54,182 bases of DNA from an uncultured bacterium (GCA_903861715.1 CAIOVI010000037.1:1-54182); one strand, 5' to 3'; shown: positions 40,645-49,387, counted from the stretch's first letter. Translations and numbers: made by a program. Notes: generated by a model not told the origin, from the sequence alone.

Positions 40645-41163
40645 TTATTTAATGCTAAGCTCAATATCACACTTGATGCCTTTTTCATCCCTAACCAAAC
40701 CCTTAACTCCAACGCCTGAAACAAAATCAGCCTGCTTAAAGTTGAAAATTTGCTTAGAGACACTGCTGAAATCATTCGCCCTGAAGCTTATGTCTATTTT
40801 CTTATCCGCATCCCCATAAGAAGAAAAAACAACTCCCGGGATCACTGCCTTTGCGACCTTATCCAGGGTGCTTGTAGCTTCAACCTTAGAAGCGAGATTG
40901 TCTTTTATCTGCTTAACTCTGAATTGCAAGTCAATCACATCATCCACGCTTTTGCTGCCATTCAGAGAAGCCCCTGTCGACAAAATTTGTTCCCGCAATT
41001 TAGCATTTTTTTGATTAAAAAAATTAGAGCCCACTTTTAAACCAATATAAGAAAGAAGAATGATGGAAAAAACAATTGCAAACACCACCAAGCCAAAATT
41101 AAGCTTGCCAGTATTATTAATTAATTCTTCTCGTTGATCTTGCTGAAGATTGATTGTAGTCAT
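40645..41163 (-). CDS. pilN: Type IV pilus assembly protein PilN-like
   Basis: 172 residues. The short cytoplasmic N-terminus MTTINLQQDQREE corresponds to the INLLP-type motif that binds PilM. A single helix follows (about 24-44), then coiled coil and a small periplasmic domain. The order pilM-pilN-pilO-pilB supports the call. Confidence 0.85.
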   Translation of the reverse strand: MTTINLQQDQREELINNTGKLNFGLVVFAIVFSIILLSYIGLKVGSNFFNQKNAKLREQILSTGASLNGSKSVDDVIDLQFRVKQIKDNLASKVEATSTLDKVAKAVIPGVVFSSYGDADKKIDISFRANDFSSVSKQIFNFKQADFVSGVGVKGLVRDEKGIKCDIELSIK

Positions 41164-41279
41164 ATTTGTAAAATAAATTCCTAATTAACTCGAATTTAAA
41201 CTCGAATGATCGCGAATAAAAAAAGTATCAGAGAAAATTAGTGAAATAATTAATGTTAATGAATGATTTATATCATTTA

Positions 41280-42407
41280 TTATTTTCTTTTATAATCATC
41301 AACTCCACGCAGTGCCAAACCGATAGCCACCGAAAAAGAAGCTCCCAATTCTTTCACAAAAGGCGCAACTTCATTTTTGACGGTTATGCCCCGCCAAGGA
41401 TTGCCTATCTGGACTTTCTCACCCAGCGCTTGTGCGAAATATTCAACCACGCCCTTCATTTTTGAAGTTCCACCTGAAATAATCAAGGCCTCAATCTCAG
41501 CCTTGCTATTCTTTTCTTTGTAAGCAACGATGATGCGACGCAATTCGCCCACAATCAAATCCAGCACCGGAACAATAATGGCACTTTCCTTGCTGTTGAG
41601 AATATCCTTTTCTCCTTTTTTGAAAATCTCCGCCCTGGCTTTTGAAACATTCATGCCGTCAATGATAGCTGAAGTGATTTCATCCCCACCAGCATCGATA
41701 TTACGGTTAGCGCAAATAACGCCCTTCTCAACTAAGATAATGTTAGTCGCCCGAGAACCGATGTCTACCACCAAAATAGTTCCGCTGCTGTCACCGACGA
41801 GTGAACGAGCAATGGAAAAAGTTTCCAGTTCTATGGCGCTGACTTCCAGCCCAACTCCCGAAACCAAGCGATCACAATGTTCGATATCCTTTTTAGGGGC
41901 AGCGACCAAAAGCACCTTAATTTTTCCAGCTGGATTATTTTTTGAATCACCTTTTAATTTAAGCTTGGCCATGATTCCATCTTGCTCTGGAAGTTTGACA
42001 TTTGTGGACTCTCTTTCGATAACCTCCCAACTCATGGCCACCTCATCAAGAGCGCTCGGGATATATTTATGGGCTTCAAATTGAATGGCCTTTGCCAATT
42101 CTGCTTCTGGCATGTCAGGCAGTTCAATGATGGTCACTAACCCACTAAAGCCAGGGATGGAAACGAAGGTCGAGGCAGGCTTAACTTTCATTTTGACAAT
42201 CAATTTTTTTAAAGATTCATTTAGCGTCTGCTCTACGGAGGTTGTTTTGAGATTATTATTAAAATTTTCCAAATTCAAACTAACAAACCCATAATTTTCT
42301 AAGCGAGTTTGCTGGTTGGTGTATGAAAGCTCGACCACCTTAATCGAAGACGTTCCAAAATCAACTCCAATAAAATGATTTTTATTTGTTTTAAACAGTT
42401 CAAACAT
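41280..42407 (-). CDS. pilM: Type IV pilus assembly ATPase-fold protein PilM
   Basis: 375 residues, actin-like fold: GVDFGTSSIKVVELS (phosphate 1), VVDIGSRATNIILVEKG (phosphate 2), AGGDEITSAI, ALIISGGTSKMKGV (adenosine). It is the cytoplasmic partner of PilN and opens the pilus operon. A minus-strand TTGATA-17-TAACAT lies in the 77-base divergent space shared with comF. Confidence 0.95.
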   Translation of the reverse strand: MFELFKTNKNHFIGVDFGTSSIKVVELSYTNQQTRLENYGFVSLNLENFNNNLKTTSVEQTLNESLKKLIVKMKVKPASTFVSIPGFSGLVTIIELPDMPEAELAKAIQFEAHKYIPSALDEVAMSWEVIERESTNVKLPEQDGIMAKLKLKGDSKNNPAGKIKVLLVAAPKKDIEHCDRLVSGVGLEVSAIELETFSIARSLVGDSSGTILVVDIGSRATNIILVEKGVICANRNIDAGGDEITSAIIDGMNVSKARAEIFKKGEKDILNSKESAIIVPVLDLIVGELRRIIVAYKEKNSKAEIEALIISGGTSKMKGVVEYFAQALGEKVQIGNPWRGITVKNEVAPFVKELGASFSVAIGLALRGVDDYKRK

Positions 42408-42484
42408 ATTTATTTTTATGTTATCCTAAAGCATATCAACTATCAAAATAATAACACATATCCCAAAAGTCAACAAGTAAAAAA

Positions 42485-43240
42485 ATGAAAAAACTGTGGA
42501 TAAAAATTATTTTCAGCCTAAGAAAAATAAGACTAGCCGTGCTTGATGTTTTTTTCCCCATCAGTTGCCTTGGCTGTGGGACTCCAGACAATTGGCTCTG
42601 TGAAAGTTGCCAGCGAAAAATAAAGAGGCGTGATCAGCAGCTTTGCCCAGTTTGCGAAAAAAACATCACCCCTGATGGTCAAGTCTGTTTTGCTTGCAAA
42701 AAGAAAACTTCTTTGACGGGTCTGCTAGTTGCAACAAGCTATCAGCAACCTCTGATTTCAAAAACTGTCCATCTCTTCAAATATCGTTTTCTCGCAGAGC
42801 TTGCAAGGCCGCTAGCTGAGTTAATTTTGCAAGCAATTCAAACTTGTGAATTGCCCTTGCCAGAACTCATTATCCCGATTCCTCTCCACCCCCGCAGACT
42901 CCGCTGGCGAGGTTTCAACCAAGCAACGCTGCTAACCGAGGAGATGGCTGACAAACTTTTGCCAGATGCAAAACTAGAAATTTCAACTGACACCCTGATT
43001 CGCCAGCGTTACACCCTGCCCCAAATGACCCTCAAAGACCATCGCCAACGCAACGCCAATATTCAAAATGCTTTTGTCGTCACCGATGCTGCAAAAATAA
43101 AAAACAAAAGGATCCTGCTGATTGATGACATCACCACCACTGGTTCTACAATTTTTGAATGCGCCCGCGTCCTCAAAAAAGCCGGGGCCAAAGAAATCTA
43201 CGGCGCCGTTATCGCCCGGCAAGAATACAAGCAAAAATAA
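42485..43240 (+). CDS. comF: ComF family phosphoribosyltransferase-fold protein
   Basis: 251 residues. N-terminal zinc region with four CxxC-like pairs (Cys28/31, 39/42, 54/57, 68/71), then a PRTase fold with PIPLHPRRLRWRGFNQ and the PRPP-binding loop ILLIDDITTTGST. ComF family proteins are needed for natural transformation in several bacteria. It is transcribed divergently from pilM, so uptake pilus and ComF share a regulatory space here. Confidence 0.93.
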   Translation: MKKLWIKIIFSLRKIRLAVLDVFFPISCLGCGTPDNWLCESCQRKIKRRDQQLCPVCEKNITPDGQVCFACKKKTSLTGLLVATSYQQPLISKTVHLFKYRFLAELARPLAELILQAIQTCELPLPELIIPIPLHPRRLRWRGFNQATLLTEEMADKLLPDAKLEISTDTLIRQRYTLPQMTLKDHRQRNANIQNAFVVTDAAKIKNKRILLIDDITTTGSTIFECARVLKKAGAKEIYGAVIARQEYKQK

Positions 43241-43305
43241 TTACCTCCACCCCAACATCCCTAACCGCTCAAACTTTCCCACCCAACTTTCCCACTTCTT
43301 GCTTT

Positions 43306-43339
43306 GTGTCATAATCCCACGGCCGACGTCAGATGACAC
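43306..43339. repeat. GTGTC...GACAC palindromic repeat, copy 1
   Basis: GTGTCAT ... CGGCCG ... ATGACAC, an imperfect palindrome between comF and the CYTH gene (both genes converge here). Near-identical to copy 2 at 44062. Confidence 0.7.
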
Positions 43340-43406
43340 TTTTTTCTTTCTTCTTTTCTCTCCTTATTTCCCCTTGTATTTCAATAATTTGGCAAAATTT
43401 TTTCTT

Positions 43407-44024
43407 TTATGTTTCAGCTTCCACAATTCCCGCCTCCACCAAAGCTGCAAAGTGCTTTGGTTTTTTCTGAAAAAGATATTCCGCTACTTTGCCCCGAATG
43501 TTTTCAGCCTTGAGCTGATTTTTTTTGGCAAAATTTTCAATTTTCTCGGTGGCCTGAAAGGTCTCAGTTTTATTTTCAACCAACAACTCCACTTCAGCAA
43601 CTTGATAACAAAAATCTTGCTCACCTGGCAAGTCAGAAGTTGCCACATCTAAATCAATTGCAAGACCTTCTTTTTGATATTTTCTGCGAGTTGTCTTGAG
43701 TCGGCAAAAAATTTCATAGCCAAAGGCCTTGATGTCAGTTTCAAAATCCAACACTGGCGCCACCGCAAAAATTTCCCTGATTTTTTCAGCGCCCGAAATT
43801 TCTTGAAACTGAGTAGTCTGCAATTTCTCCCCTTGAAGGACGGGCAATTTTAATTGAAATTCTTTATCTCTTTTTCTCAGCCAAATATTATTTTTCGAGA
43901 GCGTAAAATCCTCGGTGTCAAAGTAGGCATCCGTGAAAGTTTTTTCACCGACAAAAATTGCGCCCGCCAACAAGCTTTCTTTTTCTGCTTCATCTAATTT
44001 AAATTTCCTTTCAACCTCAATCAT
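43407..44024 (-). CDS. CYTH domain phosphatase (class IV adenylate cyclase/ThTPase-like)
   Basis: 205 residues. The signature ExExK is MIEVERKF, followed by the paired TDAYFDTEDFTLSKNNIWLRKRD, then KTTRRKYQ, IDLDVA and VAEVELLVE with alternating charged residues of the tunnel fold. YFDT...L.....WLR.R points to thiamine-triphosphatase-like or tripolyphosphatase activity rather than cyclase, but substrate cannot be set by eye. Palindromic repeats lie on both sides. Confidence 0.88.
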   Translation of the reverse strand: MIEVERKFKLDEAEKESLLAGAIFVGEKTFTDAYFDTEDFTLSKNNIWLRKRDKEFQLKLPVLQGEKLQTTQFQEISGAEKIREIFAVAPVLDFETDIKAFGYEIFCRLKTTRRKYQKEGLAIDLDVATSDLPGEQDFCYQVAEVELLVENKTETFQATEKIENFAKKNQLKAENIRGKVAEYLFQKKPKHFAALVEAGIVEAET

Positions 44025-44061
44025 AATATTTTTATCCCCCCCCTTTTTTTATTCCCCCACT

Positions 44062-44095
44062 GTGTCCTGATTCCACGGCCGACGCCAGATGACAC
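44062..44095. repeat. GTGTC...GACAC palindromic repeat, copy 2
   Basis: Differs from copy 1 at only about four bases over 34. It stands between the CYTH and MFS genes, whose spacers also share C/T-rich filler (TTCCCCTTATT). Confidence 0.7.
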
Positions 44096-44174
44096 ATTAT
44101 TTCTTTTCCTCTTATTCCCCTTATTTCTCTCTAGTTCCCTTCCTCCCCTCATTCCCCTTATTCCCTTTCTTTTT

Positions 44175-45374
44175 TCACCCCATCACTTCGACTTTTTCCA
44201 GCTGCGAGATTTTTTCATTCTCGCAACATTGCTTAGCTAGCCCAAAAGCCACCATCAGCAAAACTGCACTGAGCAAAAACGGCCAATGCAAATTCCTGAC
44301 AAACAAAACCCCACCAACAAGCGGTCCGACAATCATCGAGACTGACAAAATCGAAGACATGATTCCCATCACTTCCCCTCGACGATTGGCTCCGCCAGCC
44401 TTGGCAATAGCGCTCGAAAGCACCACCCGCAAAGTTGATTGAGAAAAGGTAATCAAAATTACACCGAAAATAAAAACAATTGGACTCTTAAAATCCATCA
44501 AGAGAAAGCTTCCCGCCATAACTGGAAAGAACCAAACTTCCAATTGTTTTTCCGTGAAATATTTGAGCCAAATGTTTTTCAGAAAAACAGTTTGGTTGAA
44601 AACCAAAATAATTCCCATGCCAGCAAAAATATAGCCTATCACCCAAGCCGACCAACCGAAAAGTTCTTTCACAAAAAGCGAGAAAATTCCGTTCATGAGA
44701 GCAAAGGCAGTCCCATAAAGAAAAAAAGAAAAATATCTCAAACTCAAAGTTTTATCTTTGGCAGCTCGAAGCAGTGGCAAAAAGGGATTGATTTCAATTT
44801 TCTTTTCAGAAACTGTTCTGTTGTGATGAGTTTCTGGCAAAAAGAACCAAGCGCCAACCATGTTAAGCAGCGCCAAGACTCCCACAAACCAAAAGGGGAA
44901 AGCTGGAGAAATAGCACTAAGCATCGCACCCAAAAATGGCCCGATGATAAATCCAATGCCAAAAACTGCCCCAATGATTCCCAAATTTGATGTTCGTTCT
45001 TTGTCATCCTTGGCAATATCCACCAAATAACTTTGAGCAATCGGAAAATTTCCAGCTGCTGCTCCATCAATGATGCGCCCCAAAAACAAAACCCAGACCG
45101 CATTGGCCCCGGCAAACACAAACCAACCCAAAGCTGTGCTGGCAATGCTCAAAATCAAAACCGGTCTTCTGCCAATGCGATCTGAAAGTGCTCCCAAAAA
45201 TGGCCCGCTCACAAAAGAAAAAAGCGCAAAAACTGAAAAAAGCAACGTCACCACAAAAGAAGAAACCCCAAAACTCTCCACATAAAAAGGCAAAACCGGA
45301 ATAATAATCCCAATTCCCAAGACATCAATAAACACCGTCGCCATTATAATCAACTTATCTTTTTGAATTTTCAT
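44175..45374 (-). CDS. MFS efflux transporter (TetA/DHA1-like)
   Basis: 399 residues with 12 hydrophobic segments. Motif A is GALSDRIGRRPVLI after helix 2; helix 1 has FIDVLGIGIIIPVLPFYV, typical of TetA-like drug/proton antiporters; motif C-like GPFLGAMLS lies in helix 5. The substrate is unknown. It is downstream of murI and the cyclodipeptide synthase gene, so export of a cyclodipeptide product is possible but only inferred from position. The stop is UGA. Confidence 0.88.
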   Translation of the reverse strand: MKIQKDKLIIMATVFIDVLGIGIIIPVLPFYVESFGVSSFVVTLLFSVFALFSFVSGPFLGALSDRIGRRPVLILSIASTALGWFVFAGANAVWVLFLGRIIDGAAAGNFPIAQSYLVDIAKDDKERTSNLGIIGAVFGIGFIIGPFLGAMLSAISPAFPFWFVGVLALLNMVGAWFFLPETHHNRTVSEKKIEINPFLPLLRAAKDKTLSLRYFSFFLYGTAFALMNGIFSLFVKELFGWSAWVIGYIFAGMGIILVFNQTVFLKNIWLKYFTEKQLEVWFFPVMAGSFLLMDFKSPIVFIFGVILITFSQSTLRVVLSSAIAKAGGANRRGEVMGIMSSILSVSMIVGPLVGGVLFVRNLHWPFLLSAVLLMVAFGLAKQCCENEKISQLEKVEVMG

Positions 45375-45486
45375 TTATTTTAAATTTTGACTAATTTATT
45401 ACAGAAATCCTATCCAAGCTTAACACACTCCAAAAATCAAACCAAACCCCAGCAAAGAACTACCAAAACAAAAAAACTCTCTCAAC

Positions 45487-45530
45487 AAAGTGTGACAGAA
45501 GTCTGCGGTCGCAGACTTCTGTCACACTTT
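45487..45530. repeat. Long palindromic terminator-like repeat, copy 1
   Basis: AAGTGTGACAGAAGTCTGC, GGTC, then the exact reverse complement and TTT. A perfect stem of 19 bp flanked by A and T tracts, between murI and the MFS gene. Likely a bidirectional terminator. Confidence 0.9.
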
Positions 45531-45571
45531 TATTTTCTAATTAGCAAAACAGTAAAAAGTTTATTAATCAT

Positions 45572-46369
45572 TTAACTCAACGAAATAACAAACAAGTCAA
45601 TTTTCTCACCATAAAATAATTCCGCCAACGCTTGGACATGTGGTGAATTTTCAGTCGTTAAAAATATTTTCTTTCCCCCTTCCTTTAACTTATCTTTAAA
45701 TTCAGGATGCCGATCGAGATACTCTTTTAGTTTTTTTGCGACAATTTCTCCTTGAGAAAATATTTTAATCCCATCTGGAAGATATTTACGAAAAGTTTTT
45801 TCGACTATTGCATAATGCGTGCACCCCAAAATTATAGCATCCATTGAAATACTTTTTTCGAAAAGCTCTTGCGCATATTCCTGAACAACGCTATCAAGTT
45901 GTTCAAAATTTCCAGCCTCAATAATCGGTACCAGCAAAGGACAAGCTTGTTGGAAAACCTTCGCCTGCGGATTAAACTTTGAAATTTCAGCCAAATAAGC
46001 ACACGAGGAAACAGTTGCCTCGGTTGCAAAAATTCCAACATTTCTCGTCCCAATCATTTCTTCCGCAGTCGGAATAATTATTCCCAAAACTTTTTTGCCA
46101 GGATGTTTATCTGGAAGATATTCCTGCTGCAATCTTCTCAATGCCATAGTTGAGGATGTGTTACAGGCTAAAATGATAAGATTAGCTCCTCGCCGAAACA
46201 ACTCCTCAACACCCTGACAGGTATATTGATAAATTTTTTCTTGAGAAAGATTCCCATAAGGAGTTCGAGCATTATCACCCAAATAAATATAGGAATAATT
46301 CGGCAAAGCCTTTTCCACTTCCTTTAAAATAGTCAGGCCTCCAAAGCCAGAATCAAAAAATCCAATCAT
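45572..46369 (-). CDS. murI: Glutamate racemase
   Basis: 265 residues, normal length. It makes D-glutamate for peptidoglycan. FFDSGFGGLTIL (Asp6) at the start, catalytic Cys69 (LACNTSS) and Cys183 (ILGCTHYAIVE), both present. Next to it lie the cyclodipeptide synthase fusion (upstream) and the MFS gene (downstream), separated by palindromic repeats. TATAAA ends about 7 bases before the ATG, a possible leaderless start. Confidence 0.95.
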   Translation of the reverse strand: MIGFFDSGFGGLTILKEVEKALPNYSYIYLGDNARTPYGNLSQEKIYQYTCQGVEELFRRGANLIILACNTSSTMALRRLQQEYLPDKHPGKKVLGIIIPTAEEMIGTRNVGIFATEATVSSCAYLAEISKFNPQAKVFQQACPLLVPIIEAGNFEQLDSVVQEYAQELFEKSISMDAIILGCTHYAIVEKTFRKYLPDGIKIFSQGEIVAKKLKEYLDRHPEFKDKLKEGGKKIFLTTENSPHVQALAELFYGEKIDLFVISLS

Positions 46370-46411
46370 AATAAAATTTATAAATATTTATCCCAAATAA
46401 ACATACCCTCA

Positions 46412-46455
46412 AAAAGTGTGACACATCTCTGCGGTCGCAGACTTCTGTCACACTT
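46412..46455. repeat. Long palindromic repeat, copy 2
   Basis: Same family as 45487. The left arm reads GTGTGACACATCTCTGC, so the middle of the stem has mismatches; the loop is GGTC. Between the cyclodipeptide synthase stop and murI. Confidence 0.88.
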
Positions 46456-46457
46456 TA

Positions 46458-47885
46458 TTATTCCATTATAAGGGCATCCGAACTTTCGGTGTATTTCTTT
46501 ATAAGGGTTGTGATTGTTCCATTTTGTTTCAAAATATTTAGCTCAGTATCCAAGAAATCTTTTAGTCTCTTTTCGCCTAATTTAAAAATGAAAGGATTTT
46601 CGTAAACCCTAATTGGCTTTGCTGGAATTGGCACCAATTCAACCGCTGAATTTTTGTTAAAACTTTCAACAATACAAGGTTCCGTAAATGTAAAATCTGC
46701 TTTATCCTCAGCCACAAATTTTAGAGCTCCCATCACGCTGTCCAATTGCGGAATTCCGACTTGTCGATTGTTTGGAAAGTCAGCTTTCACAATTGAATCC
46801 GTGATGTCATTTTCAATCACGGCCACCCGAATATTTTTATCACCACGAATTTCTTCAATGGTTTTTCCATAGTCAGCGCGAACCCAGGCAAAAGCTGGGC
46901 TTTTATATAGTGACATTGAAAAATCAGCCTTTACCTTTCGCTCTGGCGTCGGCCAAGCAGTGCTGCCAAACATATCAAATCGATTGCTTTCCAAACCTTC
47001 AATAATCACCCCATAACCAACCTCTTCAGTCCAACGAACTTGCCAACTATATTTTTCAGAAATCAAAGAAATAATCTCAAAAAATATTCCCGAGAAAGCA
47101 TTGCGCTCTTCATTATGAATAAAAGCTGGCGGATAATTGATAAAACCAACTCGCAAGATTTTTGTTTTTTCTATCCTATCCAAAACATCCGCAAAACTCT
47201 CATCTTCCTGATCATCCTCCAGCCCCCAGATTGGGTTATATGTTTCATACGGATTTTCAATCAGCAGAAAATCTAGTTGATTCCTAACTATATCGTCGAA
47301 TTTTCCAGAAACATAGCTTTCGTAAACCTCCCAATTTTTATGATAAACATAAACAGCCTTTTGAGTTTTGAGAAATTGCGGCGCGAATTCCAAAAATGCC
47401 AACTCTGAAAGCAGATAGTGAACAGCTATGTCAGTTGATTTTTCCAAATCTTCAATCTTTCGTTCGCCACCTTCTAAAACTTTTCGCGTTGTCAAACTCG
47501 CGACAGCGTGAAATTTTTTATTATTTTTATATAGGTCCAAAACCTGCGCGTATTTCTCCTTATAGTCAGGATTATTTTCAACTTCACCCTCCCAATCAAT
47601 AATTCTCACAATATCATTCAAATAGCCTAACTCCTTTGCTACCTTCAAAACCCTATTTTTCAAAGCATTTCCTTTTGGAATTGCTTTATCTCTGCGCGCT
47701 CGATTTTCTGGATAACCAAAAGCCACATAAGTTGAAATGGCAGGAATGTCAGCCACCAAAATGGCTACTCTGCCAAACCGTTCCACAATGGTCTTCAAAA
47801 GATAACTAATTTCCTCATCTTTAAAATAGCTATTCCCAGGACTCATTCCAATGATATGATAGACTTTTTGGTCAATATTCGACAT
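46458..47885 (-). CDS. Cyclodipeptide synthase fused to SBP_bac_3-like domain
   Basis: 475 residues. Residues 1 to about 218 match tRNA-dependent cyclodipeptide synthases (AlbC type): IIGMSPGNSYF with the catalytic Ser15 and Asn18, KGNALKNRVLKV, and HYLLSELAFLEFAP with Tyr157 and Glu161, spaced as Tyr178/Glu182 of AlbC. CDPSs link two aminoacyl-tRNAs into a diketopiperazine. Residues about 243-470 look like a family 3 amino-acid-binding protein (LRVGFINYPPAF, GIFFEIISLISEKYSW, GLESNRFDMFGSTAWPTPERK, ADFTFTEPC). No signal peptide or helix separates them, so the binding domain should be cytoplasmic, perhaps an amino-acid or product sensor. TATAAT lies 8 bases before the ATG. I know no such fusion; it needs a database search. 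Confidence 0.85.
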   Translation of the reverse strand: MSNIDQKVYHIIGMSPGNSYFKDEEISYLLKTIVERFGRVAILVADIPAISTYVAFGYPENRARRDKAIPKGNALKNRVLKVAKELGYLNDIVRIIDWEGEVENNPDYKEKYAQVLDLYKNNKKFHAVASLTTRKVLEGGERKIEDLEKSTDIAVHYLLSELAFLEFAPQFLKTQKAVYVYHKNWEVYESYVSGKFDDIVRNQLDFLLIENPYETYNPIWGLEDDQEDESFADVLDRIEKTKILRVGFINYPPAFIHNEERNAFSGIFFEIISLISEKYSWQVRWTEEVGYGVIIEGLESNRFDMFGSTAWPTPERKVKADFSMSLYKSPAFAWVRADYGKTIEEIRGDKNIRVAVIENDITDSIVKADFPNNRQVGIPQLDSVMGALKFVAEDKADFTFTEPCIVESFNKNSAVELVPIPAKPIRVYENPFIFKLGEKRLKDFLDTELNILKQNGTITTLIKKYTESSDALIME

Positions 47886-47950
47886 ACGGCTAAATTATAC
47901 AATTTAAGATATTTCCTCTTTTTATCCTACCAGACAAATTTTAATTTTAG

Positions 47951-47994
47951 AAGTGTGACACATCTCTGCGACCGCAGACTTCTGTCACACTTTT
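47951..47994. repeat. Long palindromic repeat, copy 3
   Basis: Shares the ACATCTCTGC left arm with copy 2, but its loop is GACC, the reverse complement of GGTC in the other copies. Between the PaaX-like gene and the cyclodipeptide synthase fusion gene. Confidence 0.88.
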
Positions 47995-48008
47995 TTTGGA
48001 AAATAATT

Positions 48009-48605
48009 TCATTTATTTCCACCCTTTTTATCAATTTTTGAATAATCAAAAATTTTGTCAACTAAAAGATAATTCACAAATTTATTCATCTTTCTTTTTT
48101 GAATTTCAACGATTATGTCTTCTGTTAAAGAAAACTTACTAATGAAAACACTTTCTTGTAGCTGCTCATATTGCAGAAGATAAAGTTCCCCTCGCAACCA
48201 ATTCCGATCTGCTCTATTTTTTTCCGGAATATCAAAAATTACAAGTCGATATTTTCCATCCCATTTTTTTGCTAAAACTTTTCTGCGCAAACCAATACTT
48301 TCAAACAATTTTATTCCCCTTACACTTAGCGAAAAGATACTGCCTTTCTTTTTCACAATTCCCTGTGCGATCAATCTTTCCAGATTTTTTCTGATTGTAT
48401 TTTTGCTGATTTTCTTATTTTCGAAACCAGTTTCAAATCCAAACAACATTCTTGTTGGTTTTGTGAAGGAATATTTTGGAGAGAAAAATGACTGCGAAGT
48501 CGCCTCGCCTAATTCCCAAAGAGTGGCACAAATATAGTCATTAACCGCTGGTACGCTTTTAAGGATGTGCTTCTGAGCCTGTTTAAGAAAAGTTTTGCTA
48601 GCCAT
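48009..48605 (-). CDS. PaaX-like regulator with Cas2-like C-terminal domain
   Basis: 198 residues. N-terminal winged helix (SKNTIRKNLERLIAQGIVKKKGSIFSLSVRGIKLFE), then KWDGKYRLVIFDIPEKNRADRNWLRGELYLLQYEQLQESVFIS in two parts, the fold shared by the PaaX C-terminal domain and Cas2. No CRISPR array or cas genes are here, so a Cas2 role is unlikely. It is immediately upstream of the cyclodipeptide synthase fusion in the same direction and may regulate it. Confidence 0.78.
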   Translation of the reverse strand: MASKTFLKQAQKHILKSVPAVNDYICATLWELGEATSQSFFSPKYSFTKPTRMLFGFETGFENKKISKNTIRKNLERLIAQGIVKKKGSIFSLSVRGIKLFESIGLRRKVLAKKWDGKYRLVIFDIPEKNRADRNWLRGELYLLQYEQLQESVFISKFSLTEDIIVEIQKRKMNKFVNYLLVDKIFDYSKIDKKGGNK

Positions 48606-48667
48606 ATTTTTAAATTAAAATATTAAGCATGGATTTATTTTAATTTTACCAAATATTTTTTGATTTT

Positions 48668-48713
48668 AAAAGTGTGACAGAAGTCTGCGGTCGCAGACTT
48701 CTGTCACACTTTT
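48668..48713. repeat. Long palindromic repeat, copy 4
   Basis: Identical stem and loop to copy 1 (AAGTGTGACAGAAGTCTGC, GGTC) with flanking A and T tracts. Between the GHKL gene and the PaaX-like gene. Confidence 0.9.
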
Positions 48714-48740
48714 TTCAATTCTCAGTTTTTTTATTTCTCG

Positions 48741-49250
48741 CTACATCCTTTCGCCAAAATTTCTGTTTGAGTGATAAGCTTGCTCCTCTTCCTCAACTGG
48801 CGTGATGTGATATTTAACAATGGTGAGTTTTGAGCCAACATACAGGTCACTATCGTCGGTTTCCTCAACCATATTGCGAAAGTTTTTTTCGTATTTTCGG
48901 CCTTTTGACTCAACCGTGAAAACGTCGAAATATTCAATTGATTCTTTCATGCCATAGTCGCCTTTCACATTTAAATTGATTTCTTTTTCGCCGCTGCCCA
49001 AATCATCAATCACAATTTTCACTTTTTCGCTGTCAAAAATGGCCGTGACTTTTCCATCACCTTTTCCATCGCTCAAAGAATTTTTCACGAGCTCAACCAA
49101 ATAGTTCCCAATCGCATAAAGTTTGCCAGGAGTCGCTGGCGATTTCGCTTCTTTTGAAATCTCTTTCCACCAAGCTCCAACAATGCTAGCGATGTTTCCT
49201 GCTTGCACTGCTTTGATTTCCAAACTTCTCTCGAAAATTTCTTCGGTCAT
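48741..49250 (-). CDS. GHKL (histidine kinase-like) ATPase-fold protein
   Basis: 169 residues. The N box is NYLVELVKNSLSDGKG and the G1 box is VKIVIDDLGSG; a helical segment of about 45 residues precedes. There is no phospho-acceptor His domain, so it resembles anti-sigma kinases or a stand-alone ATPase module. Partner unknown. First of the four palindrome-spaced genes on this strand. Confidence 0.7.
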   Translation of the reverse strand: MTEEIFERSLEIKAVQAGNIASIVGAWWKEISKEAKSPATPGKLYAIGNYLVELVKNSLSDGKGDGKVTAIFDSEKVKIVIDDLGSGEKEINLNVKGDYGMKESIEYFDVFTVESKGRKYEKNFRNMVEETDDSDLYVGSKLTIVKYHITPVEEEEQAYHSNRNFGERM

Positions 49251-49358
49251 ATTAATTGTTGTTATTGTTATTTATCAACCTTACATATTTTCATTATATC
49301 GCACTTTCAAGGTAAGCAAAACAACAGCAAAAGTAAAGAAAAATGGACCGCAAAATGC

Positions 49359-49387
49359 TTGACAGCTAAGCTGGAAAGGCATAAACT
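49359..49387 (+). promoter_or_regulatory. Promoter of the 93-residue gene
   Basis: TTGACA (49359-49364), 17 bases, TAAACT (49382-49387). Start of transcription expected near 49394, leaving a leader of about 50 bases. Confidence 0.7.

Noticed and set aside
20634-44177. Recoded UGA (as in Gracilibacteria or Absconditabacteria)
   Set aside because: UGA ends three normal-length genes (stops at 20634, 30874, 44175) and no in-frame UGA was needed in the genes I read.
45487-48713. CRISPR repeats for the four long palindromes
   Set aside because: They are spaced by whole genes of different length, and the Cas2-like protein nearby is better explained as a PaaX-type regulator.
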